Shown here: piece by piece, positions 14,201 to 26,200 of the stretch
How the letters are laid out: each line of letters begins with the position of its first letter
Numbering within the stretch: the stretch's first letter is position 1
DNA from: Climacteris rufus
Taxonomy: Eukaryota > Chordata > Aves > Passeriformes > Climacteridae
Reading direction: 5' to 3'
DNA: 64,000 bases
Assembly (NCBI GenBank): GCA_013398175.1
Contig: VZRZ01001925.1
Span: forward strand, 1,059,118 to 1,123,117
Program-made: the position numbers and the translations under genes
Notes under the pieces: model-generated
Database searches by the model: none
Seen by the model: the letters and a program-made list of their open reading frames with translations, nothing else
Told to the model about the DNA's origin: nothing

Positions 14201-17200
14201 ACACATTCAGTGAGTCCCTGTAGAAGCTTTTCTCCCATGCTCTCTCCAGCTTGGCCAGCTTGGTCTGCTCCTGGGTGAGTCCTGTCCATCCTCCTTCTGT
14301 AGCTTCCCATCTCCCTGCCCTGGCACCCTGCAGGCAGGTCCCCCCTGAGAGCATCCCCAAGGGTGCTGCCTGATGCTCTGCACCATGAAGGAGATAAAAA
14401 ATGAACAGCTGCCCTCCTGCTTATCAGCCCCTTGTTTTATGAGGAGTCACCAAGACCTCAGGTCTTGCTGAAAACTGGAAGAGAATTGGGCATTTATCTT
14501 TCCTGGCCCAAAGCAAAGCCCCTCATCCCTCTTTCCATTCTACACTGTCAGTTGTTATCCTGGCAGGACTGTCACTGACACATACAGGTATTTAATTGAA
14601 GATGTGTTTTGGACTCAGCCTCTGTCTCTGCAGAATCAGAGAAGGTGTTTGCTGAAACATAGATCAGTCCATGGCTGTTCCAGCTTGTCTGCTTCTACTC
14701 AGGGATTATGTGGAGATGAAAGCAGGCTCATCATAGATGTCCATTTTCTCAAATATCTTGTTTTTTAAAAAATAAGAATATATCCTAGCTCCATTAAAGG
14801 TAGATTATGGCCCTTGCCATGTTTCAGTGTGTTCCTTGGTATGCAGGAATGTTGGAAAGCATCACAATCACATGTAGACATTGACTCAGTGCAGGGTTAT
14901 TATGAAAGAGATGGCAAATTGGAGACAAAATGGAGATAATTTTGTCCACCAGTGTCTGCACTGACCAGGAGGATGTGCAGGGGGTTGTCATCACACATAA
15001 ATCATGTGCAGTTTGCCAGTGATGGGAGAAGCAGCAGTGGTTCAGCTCAACACTGATGCACCAAGGTGTTCTGCACAAAGGAGCTGCCCTTCTGGCTTTG
15101 CAGTGCTCAAATGCCCTGGACCAGGCTTGTCCAGGACAATTCCATGTCCCCAGCAGAGCCATCCTGACATCCTTGGGGGGGTTCTGGCAGGAGCTGTGTG
15201 ATTCTGAGGATTTAATCCCTTAAAAGGCAGCCAGATTTGCTGGAGACTGATTTATTAAGGTGTGCTTAACCCTTGTGACATCTCAGTTCGGGGGCAGAAA
15301 GCTCTCCAGATACCCTTTGGGAGTGAAACTGATACAGATAAGCAGGTGGGTTTAATGGTAAAGGCAGAGAGCATTTTGGAAGTGAGGAAACAGAGTTTTG
15401 CAGCAGTAGCCACTATTACAAATTCCCAAGTTAGTGTACTTTTACTTATGAGAACAAGAACATGAGGGGAAGATGTAGGCAAATGGCACTCAGAGTGTAA
15501 AGGATCCATTTGTACCAAGAAACATCGAAATTCACACCATTCCATGTTCTGCGTGCTTTTGTGATGAGTGAGATGCAAAGGTCTTTAGATTTGCTCTGAG
15601 TCACACCAGATAAATACAGCAATATGTAGTTCTTAGTCCTAACCCATAGATAATTTTAACTTGTAGTTAGGTTACCTGCTAAATGCAGCAATGTGAGATG
15701 TTTCCTTTGGTAAAAAAATTCTTAAAATAATTTAAAAGTAAAAGATATGCCCATATTTTATCAAAGGCATAAAAGGAAAATTTACTAAATTCCCTTTACT
15801 GGCTTTCATGGGATTTTTGTGAGGTTTACTAGTTTAGAAAATCTTATAAAAATGAAAGAATAATTTTCAGAATAGGAAGGAGCCTGCACCATTCTGCATG
15901 ACTAGAGGGATCTGTGTGGCCTCACGTGCCACTCCAGGGAGTACAAAGAGAATTTTTAATGAAGTCTTAATCTCTAGCCTGATGTGAAATCCTCTCTGGA
16001 CGTGTTTCCTTTGATTACAGACCCGAGTGCTTGTAAGAAATGCTAGTTAGGAAGCAGCACTGTGTACACATCTCATTACACAAGCCAGTACCTGACTGAT
16101 TTTGGGAATAAGTTCTTCAAAGTTTTTGGGAACTTGTGTTTTGTGTTGGTGGGAGTTTTTTGTTTCGGTTTGGTTTTTTGTTTGTTTTGTTTTTGTTTTG
16201 GGGTTTTGCTTGGTTTTGGTTTTGTTTGAGGATTTTTGTTTTTGTTTGGTTTGGTTTTATTCCCTCCTTTTGATTTTGAATCTACAAATCATCTCCCTGT
16301 GTCACAAACACAGTACATTTCATGAACCACAGTTAGGAACATTTTTAATCAAGCTCACTTACATGAGGTGTTTGCCTTCAGCTGCCTGAGTAATTTATCC
16401 TCAGTTCTGGAAAGGCAATATAGCCCTATGAGTTCCTTTATACTCCCAAATTCCAGAAAACCTGAGTCCTGTTCCAAGCCCTGACTGTCCACTTGCCCTG
16501 TGACACTGGGCAAATCAATGACTCTGTTTATTTACAAAAGTGGCCACGTTCTAAGTGTGGGAAGAGAAGGGTCTGACTTAGGCTGGCAAACAGCAGAACA
16601 GTGTAAGAGGCCCCAAAGCAGAGAAACTTTATGACTTAAGGCAGCTGGGGCAGAGCTCCAGCAGACCAAATTATAAGAAATTTGACTGTTTCATTGTATT
16701 TCCAAGTCACATAAGTCTGAAAATAAGGGGGGAGAATGCAGAACGAGGGCGGGTTCATTTACTAGGTGATTATAAACTGCTCAGGAGGTAATTCTGCTGA
16801 TTTTATGAAACTCCCTAGACCAGTGACTTCTTTGGTTTCCCCCACAGAATAACTTGAATTTTTTAAGCAGTGTTTGCTCCAGAGATACAAAAATTGCTTC
16901 TGAAATTACTTTGATGTACACTGAGTTTTATCTACTTCTACTGGGCTATGGAATACTTTTTCCTGTGTTATCTGTTGTCATCTTTCTGATGTACTGAGAT
17001 TTGTATTAGCTTGTATCCCAACATTCTGAGGAGGAGACAAATAAATGCCTGTAACTCTAAGAGTGAATGCAGAGTGATAACAAAAGAATATGCCTTCAAA
17101 AATGATGGATTACCATAAGAATATACATGTTTGCTATTGTAGGTTTTAACCAGCCTCATAAATTTACTATCAAGACAAGAATCTACCACAAAGATGTTGA

Positions 17201-20200
17201 GCCCTTCCTCCTTCCAAAAAATATTTGATTAGTATGGAAATATTTGATTTAATTAATGTGGAAATTTGTGGATTCTCGTCCAGAGAAAGCTAATGCTTTA
17301 ATGGGAGAAGGCAAGGATGCTTGTCCTGCTGAAAGAACCCAGCTCACAGGGGAAAGGATTATAGGATTTGCTATGAACAGTTCTGGGTTGAAGAACAAGT
17401 CCCTTTGTAACCTAGTAATGTTTTAACCAAAAAATTGCTACCCTACCTGTGTATTTTTGTGGTACATTTTGTTTGACTAGGATTATTTTACTCTCAATAC
17501 TGATTCTCTGTAGTTTGTATTTTGGGGCTCATTTTTAAGGATTTTCTCCTAGACACAAAACCGTAAGTTTGCTCTTTTGGTTTAAAAAAAAAAAGAACAT
17601 TTAGAATATAGACCCATGAATGTAGCTCTCTGTGTATCCTGTTTAGGAACACAGTGATTTACAGTAACTATAATACTATATTTGGGGTCTGGAGTGCTTA
17701 TATTAAAGAAAATCCATCATGATGACAATGTAATAAATGTAATATGCATGTTGAAATGAAAAATATAATTCATTTTGATAAGGCTTATATATCCCATATT
17801 ACTGTGTTCTTTGAGGAACATTCTCCCTGTTCTCTTTCTCTCTCTTAATATATGTCTAAAGTCTTTTCCTTATGTCTTTCCTACCTAGCATCACCCTCTC
17901 CTTGTTCATTTTCTGTCCAAAGCAAAACCCTTCAGAGCAAATCTATGTTGAATTCCTACTACTCAGGTACTAGTGCCAGACTTTTCTTTCATTTCTAAAT
18001 TTCCTTTGCTTTTGTACGTTTCCCAAAATGACCTATAGACTGAGGTAGCCAATGTGACACACAGCTAACCTTGTTTTCATTTTCTGTAACTTTTTTTTTT
18101 CCCTGTTGATCCTCTGTTGATTTCCATTGATCCGTGTCGTGTGGGTGAACGGAATTCCATCTCAAAGTATCATCAGACACCGTCCCATCGACCACGCTGT
18201 TAGGTAAGAGGACAGGTATGGTGTACTGGGCTGAACTGGAGAGCAAACACACCCTTTGTATCATGGAAATAACCTGGAGACAGCACTGTGAAGTGTTTGG
18301 CTTCTAAAATCATGGTTAATTCTGTTAAGCCATGTGTTACTTAGCTTTTGTTTCACTCATGTTTTATTATTGCTATTAATTGATTATTTTTTAAGGTTTA
18401 GGAGTTCTTACAAGTATTTGTTGCTTCTTTTTGTGGGTGAGATTTGGAGTTCTGGGCCAAATTCCCACCTGCTGCCTTGCCTTTGGCTGAGTTTTGACTC
18501 ACGTAGGTGGTTGTGCCTGTGCAGCTCACAAAGAATCACAGAATGGTCTGGGTTGGAAGGGACCTTTACAGGCCGTGTAGGCCAATCCCCTGCCATGGAC
18601 AGGGACACTTTCCAGTAGACCATGTTGGTCAGAGCCCCTGAAAAGTTTTCAGGGATGGAGCATCTTCCAATCCTCTCGGCAACATGTGCCAGCACCTCAA
18701 AAAAGTTTCTTCCTTATATCTAGTCTGAATTACTCTCTTTTCATTTAAAACCAGTCCCCCAGTGCTGTGTGTGAGACTGAGCTATATGTGCCTTAATCTT
18801 GCAAACTTTGGTGAGGATTTGCATGGCTAAAGCAGGGGGGAGCCTACAGTTTTGGCTAAAGTTTCATCTATAAAGTTTATTTGGAGAAATTCCTGGCTGG
18901 GTTTTGGCAAGTGGCTCCACCTGATTCTGTGTATGTTGAGAGTTAAATGCTAAATCTTTCAGGCAGTCAGGTATGGATTTGAGAGGATAACAAACAGGTA
19001 GGTCCTGAGAGGCAGAGGCTGTTTTGTGTGAGATATTAGGAAGAAATTCTTCCTTATTTGGGTGGTGAGGCCCTGGCACAGGCTGCCCAGAGAAGCTGTG
19101 GCTGCCTCATCCCTGGAAGTGTCCAAGGCCAGGTTGGATGGGGCTTGGAGCCACCTGGGGTAGTGGAAGGTGTCCCTGCCCATGGCAGGGGTGGGATGAG
19201 ATGGGCTTTAAGTTCCCCTCCCACCCAATTCCTCTGCTCTGAAGCAGAAAGATGATGTGTGCCTGATCAGAATCTAGCCAGTGGGATTTATAACTTTGGA
19301 TTGCCTACAGTTTGTTTGCTTCTAGACACAGTAATCTACCTGTGACTGCTTTAAACGCCGCCCAGAACATGTGGAAGGGCCACAGTTAGACCAGGAAGAA
19401 ATGACAACCAGTGGCTGATCCTTGGCTTACAGAATGACAGCCTGAGCACAGGGCCTTGGAGGGGCTGCCACAACACCCATCCATCCTGCTGTCTGTCAGA
19501 ATGCTGATGGCAAGGAATGAGGCCTCTGAAAGGGGTGGGGAGGGAAAGGAGTCCATTTCCCAGAAGGTTTGTTCTCACTTCCTAGAGACTCTGTGTCATC
19601 AATAGGAAAGCCTAAAGTCAGATTTATCTTTTGGCTGTACTTTAGAAACAGGACCCTGCCCTGCAGTGTGATAGAAGATGACAAACTGTTTTTAGCCTGG
19701 TACTTGGCATCTGGGAAAACCTGACCATCATTTCAGGGAGCTGTTTTTCCCCACTGTGCACTGATGGAATTACGGTGTGAATTGCACACATCTGAAGCTC
19801 AAGGAGCAACAAAGAGGTTCACTCTGTGCTTCTCATGGCAAAGCAAAAGCCAAAATAGTCCCCCAAACTTTTAAAATCCCAAATTATACAGAGGAAAAAG
19901 AGGAGACAGGAAATTAACCTGTCTTGTGCTTATGTATTCAAAACTCTTTCAAACCTCTACTAAGCACTATATCTGAGTAAGGATTGATATCCCTGTTTTA
20001 TACATAGGGAGTTAAGTATAGAGCACTTTTAGGACATGAATTACACAGACTGGTCACTGCCCCAGTTCTCCCTGAATTTAACAGGCTATGAAACAGGTCT
20101 TGGCATTGGAGAAATTTCTATCTTGTGACTTGCAGACAAATTAAAACCTTGGTGTTCTGGTTTATCAATCAAATTCATCAGATATTGGATGTTGCTGTAT

Positions 20201-23200
20201 GAGCAAAACAAGTTTAATTTTTGGTGTTTATTAATATACATTCTCAGGGAGGAAAAAGATATCTTAAAAAAGGCATCAGTCATGTCACTACCAATATCTG
20301 TCTTTGGGCATTGCCTGCAATTCAGTACTATTTGTTCCTACCTATTATGCCTTCTGCTAATAAATATTCTATATCTGCAGTATTGGATGGCTCCCTAGGC
20401 TTGACTGACATGATTTGTTGATAGTAAGATACAGGAGATTTGGGATTTGCCTCTACTCTATCCCATTTCTGATTAATACTTTTTAATGTAATGCATGTTT
20501 TTAGTGGAGTTATTTTCTCTTCCGGTTGTGGACAGGTCTGGATTTTAAACATTTTGCTCAAACATCTTCACTAGAGAAGTGAATATCTAACTCTAAAAAA
20601 TAAATGAGGTAAATTTCCACTTGAGGTAGCACAAAATAGGGATTATTTTTGGAGAAAATACTCATGTCCAGGAGCTCTTGAAGGTGTTCTGGAGATCTCA
20701 TCAGCGTGGTCTCTTCAGGGGAACCAGCATGTCCTTCCCTTGCATCCATTGACATCTCCCAGCAGTAGGAAAGGACATTTAGCCTTGTTCTTCTTTCAGC
20801 TCCTCATGAGGATCCTCACAAGAGTTGCTGCCCTCCAGAGAGGATGGGGATTTTAGTGCCTTGTAGCTCCTTGCAGGTGGGCTGAACAGGCAGAGAGCTC
20901 TCTGTCACAAAGTCCCAGACAAAAACTGGCTGTGCTTAGAAAGATACAGAAATTTCCCTGGATTTCACTTCTCTGTAACTTTTTTGCAAATTCCTAATCA
21001 GTTTGCTGTGGGTATATCCCCAACCTAGTTTGAATAACTCAAAGATGTTAAGAAACCAATATTGCTGCTTTAGCAAGTGTCACCATCACTGACATTTTAA
21101 ATTGTGGGATGAGTTATTCTCATGCAATGGAAGCTCAAAAGTCGGTGGCTTGACCTGTTCATTTGTATCAGAAGCCTCCCAGGCCATGTCAGTGTCTAAT
21201 AAGGAGCTGTGGGAGAGTTTTTCCCAGCACTTCACTGGGCTAAGGTTGGCCAGGAGCAGAAGGAGCAACAGAGGTGCAGACCTTTGTAGGCTGGTCCTGG
21301 AGCTGAATTTCTCTTACATTTCCTTCTGCCTGCAGAACTGGAAAACTCTCTCTCCCAGTCCTTGGTGACTTCTAGTTTTGTGTGCTATTTTGAAGTTTGC
21401 ACTAGTTTTTCAGCTGTAACTGAATTGCTCTGTAAGATGGGTTGATCTGGCAGCTTCTTTTCACCCAGAGATTTGACTTGGTGAGGTCCACACATTTGGC
21501 TAGCTGCACTGTTACACTTGTACCAAATACTCCCAAATCTTTGCCTACCTCACCAGAGCATCTTCTTTGCATCTTTGACAGGATTTTCTTCTGTGCTAAC
21601 TGATGAAGAAAATGTATATGATAGTATTTGTAAGATTAGTATACTCTTTTGTAAGGTGTTAACCAAGCAATTCTTACAAAACTCTAGAATCTAGAGAAAA
21701 TTGCTTACTTTTAAAAAAATTATGGACACATGGCTTCTTCATAGCCTTTGAAATAAAAGGTACACCCTCTTCTCTCTGTCAGTCCTGCTGTCAAGAGGCT
21801 TTTTGTTAAGGAATGTGCCCTTTCATAGCTCAGTTGATACCATTAGATAAATTATGTTTTGACTTTGGTTTGCCATGCCACTGTTGGTATTGTAGATATC
21901 ATATTATAGCTGGTTATTTATCATATAAGAAAGCCTTGATGCACACAAAAAAGCAAATTATTTTTCAGTTTGCACTAGGTCCCTGGTGTAAGGAGAAAAG
22001 GTATTAGCCATGCTCTAGTCATCCTCAGAAGATGTCAAAGAATTGACAGCCCTTACTCTAGTGCAGAGAGACTGGCTCTGTGTGTAATTAAATCCATCAC
22101 AAACACCACTCAAAACATAATTTGTTTTGTGCAAAGGGTGTCGTATCGCATCTTATCACTTGCCAAGGCTAAGAGAATAAAAATATAAGCAGACATGATA
22201 GGCCTGTCATTGCAGACACAGGAGGAATTTGTGGACATTAAAGCAAAAGTTTTGAAAGAAGCTTCTCCTCATATAGAAAATGACACATCAGTGCAGCTTT
22301 GCTTTTAGTTACCTGAGGCATAGGTGAGTTTTCTGGTCAGGAGGCAAATCATCCTCTGTGTCCAGATATCCATTTCTCAGACTGTGTTTACAAAACAAGA
22401 TGATCTCCATAAATGAATCTAAAGCTTTAATCCCCAAAGGTGCTCCAGATGAGCACCCCCCAGCAGCCTTACTGGGATGTTGCACAGGGCTCTGGTCATA
22501 CAGAGCCACTTCCAGACTGGGAATCTAATTTCTCAGCTGCTCTTCATCTTATCTGTGACATTTATGGAGAAGTTCATCAGTTTTTCTGTGGAGGGAAACT
22601 TATTTATTTTACTTGTCTGAGTAGCACAAAAGTATATAACACAAGGTGGTGTAGCAGCAGTCCAAGCAATAATAACTCTCTGTCAGGGTTACTCATCAGC
22701 TGGGGGAAGATTCCACAGAACTGACCTCTGCTCCAGCTCTTCTCTGCATGCTGGATTCTGTTAGGCAGAATCCTAACAGAATCAGACCTCAGAGCACCTT
22801 TCAGCAACTTCATCATTATTTCTCCAGCAACAAGAGTCACAAAAAGCACCATTTCATAAACAGGGAGAATTTGCCAATATGTGAAGTCAACATTGTTAAA
22901 TTTGATTATCTGCAGTTACACACCAAACACGTGAGCTACCTGAAGAGTTGCCCAATCAGACAAGTTATGTGAGCTAGGGAATCATTAATTTACTGTCTTC
23001 TGCAGAAGTTTGTGGTATTCTGTGAACTCTTAGGCTGATCACAGAATGGGTTGGGTTGGAAGGAACCTTAAAGTTCATCTCATTCCACTCCCTGCCATGG
23101 GCAGGGACACCTTCCACCAGACCAGGTTGCTCCAAGCCCTGCCCATCCTGGCCTTGGGCACTTCCAGGGATGGGGGCTCATGAAAATGCCAGCTTCCAGA

Positions 23201-26200
23201 AATCAAAACAGCTGAGTTGGCAAAGGTCATCTTAGTATGGGGAGTAAGAGTGTTGCAGTGAAAAGGGTTAACACACAAGCTGACAACACACTTTGCTGCT
23301 AATATTAGAAACAATCCTGTCATAAACAGCATGTTCCCAACAACATGCAGAATACCTGTCTTACTTACAGCTGCACAAAAAGAACTGTGGAAATTGGAAA
23401 TTGTTCTCGGAAGGAACCAGAGCCCTGAGCAGCCTGCCCTAATGAGACTTCAGAAGCTCTCAATTGATTTACTTTATCAAAGAGAAACTGAAGAAGTGAT
23501 TTGATCAGTGCCTGCATGGGTCAGGATTTCAAATGCTCAGAGGGCTCTTTAATCTAACAGAAGGTATAATAAGATTCAGTGCCTGCAATCAAAGCTAAGC
23601 AAAATCAAATTGCAATTAAGAAATGTTTAGACAGCAAGGGTAATTAACCATTGCCACAGTTTTGGGGGTCAGAATGGAATCACCACCTCTTGAATTGTTT
23701 TAATTTGGATTGTTTCTTGGAACAGTATTCCATGTTTGCTATGCAGGGAGATATGGTGGTGTGTGTTCCTATCAAAAACACAAGGACATCTGACTAGAAA
23801 CAAGATGTGCATACAAAATATAACCTGAAAGAACCCTGATGCACGACTCTGTATGATTAGTAATTTCTGAGTATTAGAGTGAATTATTTCATGCAACTTT
23901 CCCATTAAAAAAGCTATTTTCTTGTTTTGCTTTTCTCACTGAAAACTCATCAAAGACACACATGCTTTATAAGCACTGCCAACATTTAGTGAAAAGTCTT
24001 GGCCAATTTGTCCTGCAAAGTCATCCTCATATGCAAGGGACTGGGGACATGTTTGTGAGAAGTGGGCAGAGAAAAGGGACTGTGGAAAATTACTTTGACT
24101 TGCCTTTAGTGCAACAATTAGAGCAGAAGCCTGACTTTGCTGGAATCTTTGTTGTCTTTCCAGTAATAATGGTGCCAAAAGGAATGAGATGTGGGTTATA
24201 GCTGCAAACAGAAGGAAAGCAAGGCCTTTTTGCCAGCCCTCCCAAGACTCTTGGTTGACTGACCTAGTGAGAAATCAGTTTGCTGCCTCCTCCCCTCACC
24301 TGCATTTTGAATTGCTCACAAAATTGCTGTGAACAGCCCATCTTGGTGTGAGCGCCTCATTAACCCTGCCTAGCTCCACACTCGTGGGGTGATGGAGAGG
24401 GAACAATGTGTTACTTGCATCGGGCTTTATTGGTGGAACATGTAAACACTAAGCTCACATCACACACAGCAGTTTGTCTTCAGAAAAGCCCCTCTGTGTT
24501 TTCCTTGGCCCAGATAAAATGCTGGTGGAAGGAACTGAGAGTCCAGAGCTGATGCTGCTGTTGGGTTTGGGTTTTTTCCCAGGTAGCACAGGAGCCACGC
24601 ACAATGAGTTTGTCAGGGAGGGATGGAAGAGGTGATGATCTGCACAGTTTCAGCTGTGTGTGACAGGGCTGAGAGTAGGATGACCCACGTTGTGTGATGC
24701 TTTTCTTTAAGCAGAAACACCTGACTGGGTGAGGCACACAAACAGTGGGATGCCACAGTTCACACTTTGCATTCTTCCCTGTGAGGGTGGGGAGGCCCTG
24801 GCACAGGGTGCCCAGAGAAGCTGTGACTGCTCCATCTCTGGCAGTGTCCAAGACCAGATTGGATGGGGCTTGGAGCCACCTGGGATAGAGGAAGGTGTCC
24901 CTGCCCATGGCAGGGAGTGGAAATGGGGGGTCTTTTAAGGTCCCTTCCAACCCAAACCATTCTGTGATATGCTGCAAGAGCTGTTCCTACAACCAGTGGG
25001 ATTTGTACCAGTTTTTATCTCATTGACCAAAGAGACCAATTGTCACTATGGACTCAAAGGCCAAAGACAGATCCCTCTTTGCTGCTGAGCACCTCCTTCT
25101 AGTCCCAGATCCGTATCATGATCACCTACCTTGAGGGATGTTATTCTGGAAAGGAGGAGCCACCACTTTCCTGGCTCTCTTCTCTCCCAATGACACATTT
25201 CTTTGAGAAGAAAGCCAAATATACCAGAATTAAAGGAACTGATGAAGAGAGAAATTAGTAATTGCCTGCAAAGGAGCTGGCTGATGTGAGCTCCATTTTA
25301 CAAGTCGCCTGTGCTCTGTGTGTGCCCTCCCTGAATTAGCACTGGAACTGCACATTAGTTTTAAGACTCCCTCTCGAATTGGGATCTCATAAAGTTTTTT
25401 AATTGGGGCTGATAAAAATGTGGCATTACTTGCAGGTTCCTCAGAGAAGCCAATTGTGAAATTGGGTTTGTATTAAACCTAATGATGGAAAATTAAGGAT
25501 AGTACGTCTGTCGGAAATGGTCCGCGATAAAAATCTTCTCCTTTTCATTACAGGAGGTTAATAGGGAATAGGGGAGGAAAGATGCACTGGGAAAGTGAAT
25601 CCAACTAGGGGAATTAATAAGCCTTGAAATTCCCTCTGTTCAGAGTTCTCACAGTGTCATTAGTCGGAGCATTAGGGATGATTATACAAATGCTTTGGAT
25701 GTTACTCTTCCTTAAATCCCAAATTTATTCACATTTTGTATGTGAGGGTTGCTTTGCTTGAGCCATAGTTCTGTAAATCTCTGAGTGTCCTGGGAATGTG
25801 ACTGTGTTTGTGAGAACCTGGGACTCAGAAATCCTTAAATTCAGGAGTCTAATCTTCAAAACAGATGATCACTGTGCTAATTTATTTCAGAAGAGCAGGC
25901 CGTGTTCAGCATTTCTGATAATTCACCCACCAGTTTTTATGTCACACTGGTGATCAGCTTGCCTTGAGCAGTGTCCACTGCTGGCATTCCTGTCTTCTCA
26001 GAGTCCTGCAGCTACCAAACAGAGCATATCCCTGTCCTCACATCTTCCCCCTAATCTAACAATAAACCAGCTGAAGTGTTCTTTGTCATGTCTCTGCTTT
26101 GCCAGCTGCTGAGGATGCAGTGCAACACCCTCACCTTTCTCTCTGCTCCTGCCCACCTTTGCAGGAGGGCCATGGGGAGCCCCTGCCCAAACTCCACAGT

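Noticed and set aside
16102..16389. Hydrophobic 95-codon open frame resembling membrane segments
   Set aside because: It is the translation of the T/G low-complexity tract; it cannot be the missing PTPRT transmembrane exon, which must precede 2254.
24480..24977. 165-codon - strand open frame
   Set aside because: It overlaps the + strand CR1 at 24765-24970 and shares its translated sequence with several other CR1 copies in the window.
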